Source: Sutterella sp. AM11-39 (GTDB lineage Bacteria > Pseudomonadota > Gammaproteobacteria > Burkholderiales > Burkholderiaceae_F). Taken from it: 64,000 bases of DNA. Below are positions 56,617 to 64,000 of this stretch, piece after piece. Where the stretch lies: the NCBI RefSeq assembly GCF_003472385.1, contig NZ_QRLV01000001.1, positions 186,001 through 250,000 of the forward strand, given 5' to 3'. Each line of letters opens with the position of its first letter. Positions within the stretch are counted from its first letter, which is position 1. The position numbers and the translations under genes were made by a program. The notes beneath the pieces are model-generated. The model searched no databases. It worked only from the letters and a program-made list of their open reading frames with translations, and was not told the origin of the DNA.

Positions 56617-58293
56617 ATGCTTCAGTTGTTGTCCCTTAAAGATTTTGTGATCGTCCCCTCGCTTGTTGTGGAAGCCTCCTCGGGGCTAACGTGTCTGACC
56701 GGTGAAACCGGTGCGGGCAAATCCATTCTGATCGACGCGCTGGAACTCGTTTTGGGCGCCCGCAGCGACACAGGGCTCATTCGCGAAGGTGCACAGCGCA
56801 CTGAAGTCTGCGCCGAATTCGATGTCACGCCGCGCGTGAAAAAGTGGCTCTCCTCGGCCGGTCTCGACGAAACCGACATCGTGATTCTGCGTCGCACGGT
56901 TGATATCAAAGGGCGGTCGCGCGCCTGGATCAACGCCACTCCGGTGACCGTTTCTCAAATTCGTGAACTGGGCGAACGCCTGGTCGACATCCATGGGCAG
57001 CACGCGCACCAATCGCTTCTGAAGACCTCGTACCAACTGCAGCTCGTCGACGGATTCGGCGGCACACAACCGCTACGGCTAGCAGTGCGCGAAGCCTGGC
57101 TCGAATGGCAAGAGCGCGTGAGACTTCTCAATCAGGCCACACAAAACGTCGAACAGCAGCAGGCAGAGGCCGAGCGGCTGGGCTGGATCAACGAACTCTT
57201 TGACGAACTCGATCCCAGGGAAGGTCAATGGGAGGAACTCTCCAAGGAACACAGCCTGCTTTCAAACGGCGCAGAAATCGTCAGCCACATTCGTGCCGCA
57301 ACCGACGCTCTCTCACAGGGAGACGTGACGGCCGTCGGATTGACGATGCAGGCGCAGGCCGATCTGAGCGCCGCAGCCAAATTCGATCCGGAGCTTGCGC
57401 AATACGAAGAGTCTCTATCAGAAGCAAGCGCTATTCTCGAAGACATTTCGCGCGACCTTTCACACCACCTCGATCGTTTCAACGTCGACGAATCGCGCTT
57501 TGCAGAAATCGACGAACGTCTGTCGATGTACTGGAAGCTCTCGCGCAAACTGCACCGCGCTCCCGAAGATCTTTTTGCGTACCGCCTGGAAGTCAAGGCA
57601 CGGCTCGAGGAACTCGCTGAGAACGCCGACATCGAGCTTTTGGAAGAGAACGAAAAGCGCGCCAAAGAAGTTTTTCTGAAACGCGCAGCAGCGCTCACCC
57701 AAGCGCGCATGAAGGCCGCTCAGGATCTCTCAAAAGCAGTGACTGATGAAATGCAGCACCTGTCCATGACCGGAGGTTGTCTGCAGATCACGCTCCCGAA
57801 GTGCGAACCCTGGGCAGGCGGCTTGGAGCGCTGTGAATTCCTGGTGTCAGGGCACGCCGGAGCCACGCCGCGACCGCTCACCAAAGTGGCCTCCGGCGGC
57901 GAACTGGCCCGCATTTCGCTTGCCATTGCCGTGATCACCGCACAGATCACGCCGGTACCCACGCTTATTTTCGACGAGGTCGACAGCGGCATCGGCGGAG
58001 CCGTAGCCGAGGTCGTCGGGCGTCTGCTGCGCCGTCTCGGTCAGACTCGACAGGTGCTTTGCGTCACTCACCTTCCTCAGGTTGCAGCCTGCGCCAACAA
58101 CCAGTGGCTTGTGCAAAAAGAAACGCTCAATGACGTGACGACGAGTTCTCTGAAACCCCTTTCGGAGGAAGAGCGCATCCGCGAAATTGCCCGTATGGCC
58201 GGTGGCCTGCAGATCACCGACGCTACGCTCAAGGCCGCGCAGGAACTTATCGAGAGCGCAAAACAGGCCGACGAGACCGTTGAGAAAAATTAA
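56617..58293 (+). CDS. recN: DNA repair protein RecN
   Basis: The 558-residue SMC-like ATPase has the N-terminal Walker A GETGAGKSILIDALELVLGARS. Two helical stretches (about 160-215 and 300-370) form the short coiled coil. The ABC signature is KVASGGELARISLAI and Walker B is TLIFDEVDSGIGG. RecN acts in double-strand break repair with RecA. No SOS box was recognised just upstream. It pairs with nadK. Confidence 0.96.
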   Translation: MLQLLSLKDFVIVPSLVVEASSGLTCLTGETGAGKSILIDALELVLGARSDTGLIREGAQRTEVCAEFDVTPRVKKWLSSAGLDETDIVILRRTVDIKGRSRAWINATPVTVSQIRELGERLVDIHGQHAHQSLLKTSYQLQLVDGFGGTQPLRLAVREAWLEWQERVRLLNQATQNVEQQQAEAERLGWINELFDELDPREGQWEELSKEHSLLSNGAEIVSHIRAATDALSQGDVTAVGLTMQAQADLSAAAKFDPELAQYEESLSEASAILEDISRDLSHHLDRFNVDESRFAEIDERLSMYWKLSRKLHRAPEDLFAYRLEVKARLEELAENADIELLEENEKRAKEVFLKRAAALTQARMKAAQDLSKAVTDEMQHLSMTGGCLQITLPKCEPWAGGLERCEFLVSGHAGATPRPLTKVASGGELARISLAIAVITAQITPVPTLIFDEVDSGIGGAVAEVVGRLLRRLGQTRQVLCVTHLPQVAACANNQWLVQKETLNDVTTSSLKPLSEEERIREIARMAGGLQITDATLKAAQELIESAKQADETVEKN

Positions 58294-58332
58294 GCGAGAA
58301 AATCGTCTCCGACCTTCCCGCTCCTCAAACTT

Positions 58333-58366
58333 TGCCCCGACCTTGATGCCGGGGCATTGTGTTTTT
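58333..58366 (+). terminator. terminator after recN
   Basis: Stem TGCCCCG/CGGGGCA (58333-58339 and 58350-58356) is followed by TTGTGTTTTT. It overlaps the last bases of the convergent mrp gene. Confidence 0.82.
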
Positions 58367-59447
58367 AGTCGTTGACGACCTTCACGGAAGGCATCACCTG
58401 ACTCATGTCCTTGGCAGTACGCGCCACGTAAGCAGCCGCACGCAAGGCGATCTGACGATAAATCGAAGCGATTTCACCATCGGGATCAGCCGCCACGGTG
58501 GGCAGCCCCGAGTCGGCCTGTTCGCGGATGCGCGAATCAAGCGGCAACTGGCCCAAAACAGGAACCTTGTACTGTTCGCTCATGCGCTTGGCACCGCCTT
58601 CTCCAAAGATGTGTTCGAGGTGCCCGCACTTGGGGCAGCGGAAGAGCGCCATGTTTTCCACGATACCGAGCACCGGCACCGAGACCTTTTCAAACATACG
58701 AAGGCCCTTCTTGGCGTCCAGAAGCGCGATGTCCTGAGGCGTCGTCACTACAACGGCCCCTGTGACCGGAACAGACTGCGAGAGCGTAAGTTGCACATCA
58801 CCCGTTCCCGGGGGCATGTCGATCACGAGGTAGTCGAGGTTATCCCAAGCAGTCTGATTGAGAAGCTGGGTGAGCGCCTGCGCGACCAGCGGACCGCGCC
58901 AGATCATCGGCTCTTCCGGATCAATCATGAAGCCCACGGAGTTGATCTGCAGACCCAGGCTTTCGATCGGATCCATGTTGACGCCGTCGCGGCTCGTCGG
59001 CTGACCTTTGGCACCCAACATCGTGGGTTGCGAGGGACCATAGATATCGGCGTCGAGCATGCCCACGCGAGCGCCTTCGGCAGCAAGCGCCAGAGCAAAG
59101 TTGGCTGACACCGTGGACTTGCCCACGCCGCCCTTGCCGGAGCTGATGGCAATAATGTTCTTGACACCCGCCATCGTCTTGAGCGTGCGCTGCACACGGT
59201 GAGCAATGATTTCGCCCGAAACCGTCACAAGCGCGGAAGCCGCACCGGCCTGCGTGAGCGCCGTCTTGACACGGGAAGCCAATTCGTCGGCAACACTCTT
59301 GACGGGGTAACCGGGACACACGGTCACGGCAACGGCATCGCCGTCGACGACGACATTCTTGATGGCCTTAAATTCCGAAAGCGGCAGGTTGAGTACCGGA
59401 TCAAGCACTGCACCTGCAATCTCCTGCACTTGTTCTTTGGTCAGCAT
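58365..59447 (-). CDS. mrp: Mrp/ApbC family iron-sulfur cluster carrier ATPase
   Basis: The 360-residue protein has an N-terminal MIP18-like domain (about 1-85). The deviant Walker A of MinD/Mrp ATPases is ISSGKGGVGKSTVS near residue 105, followed by MLDADIYGPSQP and the cluster-binding CPKCGHLEHIFG near 275. It delivers Fe-S clusters in the cytoplasm. Start MLTKEQVQEI was chosen as the usual N-terminus; the ribosome site is weak. In many proteobacteria mrp and metG are neighbours; here rtcB stands between them. Confidence 0.94.
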   Translation of the reverse strand: MLTKEQVQEIAGAVLDPVLNLPLSEFKAIKNVVVDGDAVAVTVCPGYPVKSVADELASRVKTALTQAGAASALVTVSGEIIAHRVQRTLKTMAGVKNIIAISSGKGGVGKSTVSANFALALAAEGARVGMLDADIYGPSQPTMLGAKGQPTSRDGVNMDPIESLGLQINSVGFMIDPEEPMIWRGPLVAQALTQLLNQTAWDNLDYLVIDMPPGTGDVQLTLSQSVPVTGAVVVTTPQDIALLDAKKGLRMFEKVSVPVLGIVENMALFRCPKCGHLEHIFGEGGAKRMSEQYKVPVLGQLPLDSRIREQADSGLPTVAADPDGEIASIYRQIALRAAAYVARTAKDMSQVMPSVKVVND

Positions 59448-59560
59448 GGGATAGTGTTCTTTCTTAATGGTGGCGACAAGCGCTTCACAGTTCGTCGCCG
59501 GTTGCGTAAACAATGCGCAGGCACGCGTCGCACCCGCGCATGGAGTTGGAGTTTACAAGG

Positions 59561-59589
59561 AAAAGTCCGAGCTATCTAGTCGGACATTT
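59561..59589 (-). terminator. terminator after rtcB
   Basis: GTCCGA/TCGGAC stem (59565-59570 and 59580-59585), extended by A/T pairs, is followed on the minus strand by TTTTCC. It lies just after the rtcB stop codon. Confidence 0.65.
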
Positions 59590-59616
59590 GACCAAAGCTC
59601 TTCTGAGGAGAACGAA

Positions 59617-60810
59617 TCAGCCTTTGACGCACAGAACCTGACGGAACTTGTGGATCACGCGTACGAGATCGTTTTGGTTTTCCATCACGGAGTCGATGCG
59701 CTTGTAGGCAGCAGGAATTTCATCAAGCACACCGGGATCCTTGCGACACACGATGCCTTCGGTCTGCGCCTTGAGGTCCTCAACGGTAAAGCGTCTCTTG
59801 GCATCCTGTCTTCCGTAGCGGCGACCGGCACCGTGCGCAGAGCTCATAAAGGACTCCTCATTGCCCAGTCCTTCGACCAAGTAAGACGCGTCACCCATGC
59901 TGCCCGGCACGAGACCAAGTTCGCCGATACCAGCACGAATGGCTCCCTTGCGCGTGACGTAAACCTCTTCTCCGAAGTGCGTTTCCTTTTCGACGTAGTT
60001 GTGGTGGCAGTCAATCAATTCACCGACGGGCTCAACATGCGGCCATACGTCTTCAAGCGACTTGATGACGTCGTCGACCATCGTGCGGCGGTTGGCGCGT
60101 GCATAGTTCTGTGCCCAGTGCACCGCCTGCATGTATCGGTCGAACGCCTCTTCGCCTTCCTCAAAGTAAGAAAGCGCGCCATCAACAAGTTCGATGCCTT
60201 TGGCTGCCGTCAGCGTCTTTGCTTCCTTAATGAAACGCGACGCCATAACGTTGCCGGCACCGCGAGAACCCGAGTGTAGCATCACCCACACGCCGCCTTC
60301 TTCGTCAACCTCAAGCTCAATGAAGTGGTTGCCCGAACCGAGCGTACCCATCTGAAGCCGCCAGTTCATGTTTTGCATCGGATCGAGAATGCCGGGATTT
60401 TTGGATTCGATTTCTGCCATCTCGTCGGAAAACGGCAGGCACATTTCCGTGCGGCAGTTCTTCTCTCTGTGCTGTGTCAGGCCCACCGGCGTGCGACGCA
60501 AAATCGCCTGAAATGCGGCGACAAGCTGTTTTTCTGTGAGTTCGCTTCGCTCGAGATTGAGTTTGACGGCGGCCATACCGCATCCGATGTCCACGCCGAC
60601 GGCAGCCGGAATCACGGCTCCTTTGGTGGCAATCACGCTTCCGATGGTCGCGCCCATGCCAACATGAACGTCCGGCATAGCAGCGACATGATGAAATACA
60701 AACGGCAGATCAGCCACGTTCTTGAGCTGTCTGACGGAACCTTCGTCGACGTCGTTTGTCCATATTTTGACGGGCACGCGCGACGATTCAATGATCTGCT
60801 TGATTGGCAT
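59617..60810 (-). CDS. rtcB: RtcB family RNA ligase
   Basis: The 397-residue protein has the RtcB metal-site motifs PDVHVGMGATIGSV, GVDIGCGMAAVKL, GSGNHFIELE, HSGSRGAG, and the guanylylated-His region SSAHGAGRRYGR. It joins RNA 2',3'-cyclic phosphate or 3'-phosphate ends to 5'-OH ends, repairing cleaved tRNAs or rRNA. No rtcA (cyclase), rtcR regulator or archease gene is adjacent, unlike in E. coli. The gene is divergent from metG across 209 bases. Confidence 0.94.
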   Translation of the reverse strand: MPIKQIIESSRVPVKIWTNDVDEGSVRQLKNVADLPFVFHHVAAMPDVHVGMGATIGSVIATKGAVIPAAVGVDIGCGMAAVKLNLERSELTEKQLVAAFQAILRRTPVGLTQHREKNCRTEMCLPFSDEMAEIESKNPGILDPMQNMNWRLQMGTLGSGNHFIELEVDEEGGVWVMLHSGSRGAGNVMASRFIKEAKTLTAAKGIELVDGALSYFEEGEEAFDRYMQAVHWAQNYARANRRTMVDDVIKSLEDVWPHVEPVGELIDCHHNYVEKETHFGEEVYVTRKGAIRAGIGELGLVPGSMGDASYLVEGLGNEESFMSSAHGAGRRYGRQDAKRRFTVEDLKAQTEGIVCRKDPGVLDEIPAAYKRIDSVMENQNDLVRVIHKFRQVLCVKG

Positions 60811-61019
60811 TTCTCTTCTCTTTTTTCTTTTGTTGGGTCGTCCGCACAGGTCAGCCTACAGCATGGTGCGTCAACAAATGACGCAGACGAACACATGTCT
60901 CTTCGCTGTGCTTTTGTCCTCTCTTTTCGGCGCACCGTCTAGCGCAGTAAAATGTCGGATTGCACCGCGACTCCCTACGTTCGCGGCCTTCTTTTTTTAA
61001 CCGATTTTTCTGATAAACA

Positions 61020-63149
61020 ATGAGCAACGCCAAGCGCAATATTTTCGTGACCACCGCTCTGCCTTATGCAAACGGCGCCTTCCATTTCGGCCATATTCTG
61101 GAATACATCCAGGCCGACATCTGGGTGCGCCACGAGCGAATGTGCGGCAACAACGTGCATTTTGTATGCGCTGACGACGCTCACGGTGCCCCGATTATGA
61201 TTGCGGCGAGCAAACAGGGTGTTACGCCGCAGGAATTTGTCGCCAAGATCTCTGCCGGTCGCCAGCAGTATCTCGACAACTTCTACATCAACTTTGATCA
61301 CTGGCACTGCACCGAAAGCCCGGAAAACACCGAACTCTCGCAGGACATCTATCGCCGTCTGAAGGATGCCGGTCTCATCTACACCACTGACATCGAGCAG
61401 TTCTACGACGAAGAAGTCGGCATGTTCCTCGCCGACCGCTTCATTAAGGGCACCTGCCCGAAGTGCGGCGCGCCTGATCAGTACGGCGACTCGTGCGAAA
61501 AGTGCAGCTCGGTGTATTCGCCGACCGACCTGATCAATCCCTACAGCGCCATCTCGGGTTCCGTACCGGTTCTGAAGACCTCCACGCACTACTTCTTCCG
61601 CTTGTCGGATCCGCGTGCTCAGGCCTTCCTCAAAGACTGGACGATGGGAAATGGCGCCGACGGCAAACCCCGCGTACAAGCTGAAGTGCTCGCCAAAGAT
61701 AACGAATGGCTCGACGGCAATCTTGCCGACTGGGACATTTCTCGCGATGCCCCCTATTTCGGCATTGAAATTCCGGATGCACCCGGCAAGTACTTCTACG
61801 TTTGGCTTGATGCGCCGATCGGCTACCTGGCCAGCTTCAAAGCCTATTGCGCCAAGAAGGGACTCGATTTCGTGCAGGAACTGTCGCGTCCGGACACCGA
61901 ACAGATTCACTTCATCGGCAAGGACATCATCTACTTCCACACGCTCTTCTGGCCGGCCATGCTGCACTTTGCAGGCACCCCCTACCGTGTTCCCGATCAC
62001 GTCAATGTGCACGGCTTTATGACCGTCAACGGTCAGAAGATGAGCAAGTCGCGCGGCACCGGCATCAGCCCGATGGACTACCTGGGCCTCGGCATGAACG
62101 CCGAATGGATGCGCTACTACCTCGCCGCCAAGCTCAACAGCCGCGTCGAAGACGTCGACTTCACTAAGGGTGACTTCCAGGCCCGCGTCAACTCCGACCT
62201 GATCGGCAAGTACGTCAACATCGCCAGCCGCGCCGCCGGCTTCATCTTCAAGCGCTTTGAAGGCCGCGTGTCCGATGCCGCAATGAATGACGAAATCCTC
62301 ACGAGTATTCGCGCTGCGTCCGAGGACATCCGCAACGATTACGAAAACCGCGAATACGCTCGCGCCATGCGTCGTGTGATGGAACTCGCCGACGTCATCA
62401 ACGAATACGTCGATCGCGAAAAACCCTGGGAACTTGCCAAGAATCCGGAAACCGCCGACAAGCTTCAGTACGTTGCGTCCGTTGCGCTCGAAGGCTTCCG
62501 CTTGCTTACGCTCTACCTCAAGCCCGTGCTGCCGGCAACAGCCGAACGCGTCGAGAAGTTCCTCAACTGCGGCTCCATGCAATGGGACAGTGTCAATCAG
62601 ACGCTTTCAAGCGAACGTCCGATCTCGAAGTTCGAACATCTGATGGGACGCGTGGATCGCGAAAAGCAACTCGACGTACTGCTGCCCGATCCCGACAAAG
62701 CCGAAGCCAAGGTACAGAAACCTGCGAAGAAGGCTGAAGCAAAGCCTGCCGTCGAAGCCAAGCCCATTGAGGCAACCGCCGTCAGTGCTCCCGAAGTGGA
62801 AGCGGTGGCCGACATCTGCACCATCGACGATTTTGCCAAGATTGATCTGCGCGTAGCGCGTGTCGTCAAGGCCGATCATGTCGAAGGCGCCGACAAGCTC
62901 ATCCGTCTCGAGCTCGACATCGGCGACGGCCGCAATCGCCAGGTTTTTGCCGGTCTCAAGGCCTACTACAAGCCAGAAGAACTCGTGGGCAAGCTTGTCG
63001 TGATGATCGCCAACCTCGCCCCGCGCAAGATGCGCTTCGGCCTGAGCGAAGGCATGGTTCTGGCGGCAAGCTATCAGTCCGACAAGGGCGCCGGCGTCTA
63101 TCTGATCACGCCGTTTGAAGGCGCTCAGCCCGGTATGCGTCTGCGTTAA
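61020..63149 (+). CDS. metG: methionyl-tRNA synthetase
   Basis: The 709-residue class I synthetase has HFGH (HIGH motif) in [17 protein letters not shown] zinc knuckle has [17 protein letters not shown] (two Cys pairs, about 146-162), the KMSKS signature is QKMSKSRGT near residue 340, and the WLDAPIGY methionine pocket is present. After an Ala/Lys/Glu-rich linker (about 560-590) comes a C-terminal EMAP/Trbp111-like tRNA-binding domain (about 600-709, [20 protein letters not shown]). This is the long dimeric form. It has its own terminator. Confidence 0.97.
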   Translation: MSNAKRNIFVTTALPYANGAFHFGHILEYIQADIWVRHERMCGNNVHFVCADDAHGAPIMIAASKQGVTPQEFVAKISAGRQQYLDNFYINFDHWHCTESPENTELSQDIYRRLKDAGLIYTTDIEQFYDEEVGMFLADRFIKGTCPKCGAPDQYGDSCEKCSSVYSPTDLINPYSAISGSVPVLKTSTHYFFRLSDPRAQAFLKDWTMGNGADGKPRVQAEVLAKDNEWLDGNLADWDISRDAPYFGIEIPDAPGKYFYVWLDAPIGYLASFKAYCAKKGLDFVQELSRPDTEQIHFIGKDIIYFHTLFWPAMLHFAGTPYRVPDHVNVHGFMTVNGQKMSKSRGTGISPMDYLGLGMNAEWMRYYLAAKLNSRVEDVDFTKGDFQARVNSDLIGKYVNIASRAAGFIFKRFEGRVSDAAMNDEILTSIRAASEDIRNDYENREYARAMRRVMELADVINEYVDREKPWELAKNPETADKLQYVASVALEGFRLLTLYLKPVLPATAERVEKFLNCGSMQWDSVNQTLSSERPISKFEHLMGRVDREKQLDVLLPDPDKAEAKVQKPAKKAEAKPAVEAKPIEATAVSAPEVEAVADICTIDDFAKIDLRVARVVKADHVEGADKLIRLELDIGDGRNRQVFAGLKAYYKPEELVGKLVVMIANLAPRKMRFGLSEGMVLAASYQSDKGAGVYLITPFEGAQPGMRLR

Positions 63150-63174
63150 TCCGCAGCTCCCACCGGTCTGTCTC

Positions 63175-63211
63175 GGCCCGCGTCTTTCTGCTGAAGGCGC
63201 GGGCCTTTCTT
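63175..63211 (+). terminator. terminator after metG
   Basis: Perfect 8-bp stem GGCCCGCG/CGCGGGCC (63175-63182 and 63198-63205) is followed by TTTCTTT. Confidence 0.88.
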
Positions 63212-63870
63212 TAGCCGATCAACGCAACGGCACGCACCGGAGCGCCGTCGCCGGCGGCTAGCTTCAAGGGATAGGCCGCAAACAGGATTCGAGGTTCAGT
63301 AAGCAACATTTCCAAACCCGTGAGGTTTTCCACCATCAGTCCGCCGCCGCTCAGAAACCACAACCGGTGCAAATCCACGCCTTCTCGATCAAGCCCCGAG
63401 CAGTCCAGTCCGATGCCTTTGCGCGCGATCTTTGCGGCCGCCTTGACGAAGGTTTCGGTAAATCGCGGTTCCGTCCCGAAATACGCGTCGCTGCCCCACT
63501 TCTCGCTTTGCCCCGTACAGAGCAAAAGCCAATCGCAAGGCTCAATGCCGTCAAGCGCCGTCGCATCAACCTCACCCAAGCCGCGCAGATCCGCCACGCG
63601 GGCCGACCCCGAAAATGCCGTCAGCGGATAGTCTCCGAGCCGTTTGCCGCCGTGCATGACGTGCGCCGCAGCATCAATGTGCGTCCCCGTGTGGGTCGCC
63701 ATGGAAATCCGCGTCACGCAGCAGTCGTCGTGCGTGATGTCAGCCTCCGTTTCCAAACGCGGAGCCGGATCGCCGGGATACGGCTTCGTGGCGTTGTCGA
63801 CAACATGCGACAGATCCGCCACGCGCAGTGACGCGAAAAGTGCTACCACCGCTTTCGGCTGTCTTTCCAT
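63211..63870 (-). CDS. cyclase family metal-dependent hydrolase
   Basis: The 219-residue protein is of the kynurenine formamidase/cyclase type (PF04199). The metal motif HTGTHIDAAAH is near residues 60-70, preceded by the ADLSHVV...PYPGDP start of the fold, and a C-terminal EPRILFAAYPLKL follows. Family members hydrolyse N-formylkynurenine, isatin or other cyclic amides, and the exact substrate cannot be read from the sequence. No tryptophan-degradation genes are seen beside it. Another gene probably lies upstream, beyond the right edge, as a terminator intervenes. Confidence 0.85.
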   Translation of the reverse strand: MERQPKAVVALFASLRVADLSHVVDNATKPYPGDPAPRLETEADITHDDCCVTRISMATHTGTHIDAAAHVMHGGKRLGDYPLTAFSGSARVADLRGLGEVDATALDGIEPCDWLLLCTGQSEKWGSDAYFGTEPRFTETFVKAAAKIARKGIGLDCSGLDREGVDLHRLWFLSGGGLMVENLTGLEMLLTEPRILFAAYPLKLAAGDGAPVRAVALIG

Positions 63871-63901
63871 AATCGGGCACTCCTTGCGTTTTCAGTCCAA
63901 C

Positions 63902-63955
63902 AAAAAACCGGCCGCAAACAAAAGATCGAAATCCATCGTTTGTCGGTCCGGTTTT
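63902..63955 (-). terminator. terminator of a minus-strand gene beyond the right edge
   Basis: Long arms AAAACCGGCCGCAAAC and GTTTGTCGGTCCGGTTTT (one mismatch region) form an extended hairpin followed on the minus strand by TTTTTTGTT. The cyclase gene starts just downstream. Confidence 0.7.
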
Positions 63956-64000
63956 CCATCAAGCCGGCCGCGAGCTCTGAACACAGTCTCGCGGCGGCTG

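Noticed and set aside
60975..62582. A 535-codon minus-strand frame opposite metG
   Set aside because: MetG motifs on the plus strand are complete; the antisense frame has biased composition and no domain.

Overview
The window looks like ordinary chromosome of a gut betaproteobacterium, most likely Burkholderiales, family Sutterellaceae (Sutterella or a near relative). The reasons are the moderately high GC content, the gene orders glyA-nrdR-ribD-ribE, ribH-nusB-thiL-pgpA-pncC and tyrS / M23 peptidase / anmK, a paralogous EF-G of the type found in Burkholderiales, and anaerobic flavin reductases with ApbE. The genus is inferred from these traits and was not tested by a search. I see no prophage, insertion sequence, CRISPR array, tRNA or rRNA. 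The one RNA gene is rnpB.

Left part (1-14.5 kb). A partial M20 amidohydrolase lies downstream of two membrane genes that look like a split transporter. Then follow an EF-G-like GTPase with altered catalytic motifs, a decayed winged-helix remnant, dtd-tyrS, and divergently an M23 endopeptidase, anmK and a SulP anion transporter. A minus-strand set carries two tandem ygiW (BOF) genes, a terminator, and qseBC.

Middle part (14.5-34 kb). This holds a DsbC-type isomerase, an ADP-forming acyl-CoA synthetase, rnpB with a clear promoter, hemL-dsbD, two DMT transporters flanking dacB, and groESL behind a textbook sigma-32 promoter with leader hairpins. Next come an AlbA_2/COG2865 regulator-like gene behind an AT-rich, palindrome-filled control region, a U32 protein, a secreted esterase, pyrF with a flavin-reductase-like gene, and psiE.

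Right part (34-64 kb). Two riboflavin operons are separated by an Old Yellow Enzyme. Then come an amidohydrolase / orotate phosphoribosyltransferase / radical SAM operon and a periplasmic flavin reductase module (fumarate-reductase-like flavoprotein, small FMN-binding protein, ApbE). These are followed by a GlnRS with an unusual insertion of about 100 residues, azlCD, moaC, bepA, a ferredoxin-NADP reductase, nadK-recN, mrp, rtcB, metG and a cyclase-family hydrolase.

Flavin is a recurrent theme: synthesis (ribD, ribE, ribH), covalent attachment (apbE) and several users (periplasmic reductase, Old Yellow Enzyme, flavin-reductase-like protein, FNR). Oxidative folding and envelope care form a second theme (dsbC, dsbD, bepA, dacB, M23, anmK). 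The window is mostly housekeeping and I found no clear-cut new defence or mobile system. The best leads are the GlnRS insertion, the three-gene flavin reductase module with its non-canonical flavinylation site, the COG2865 locus with its related remnant, and the pyrimidine-type operon. Long open frames opposite many genes are a side effect of codon bias and were left out.
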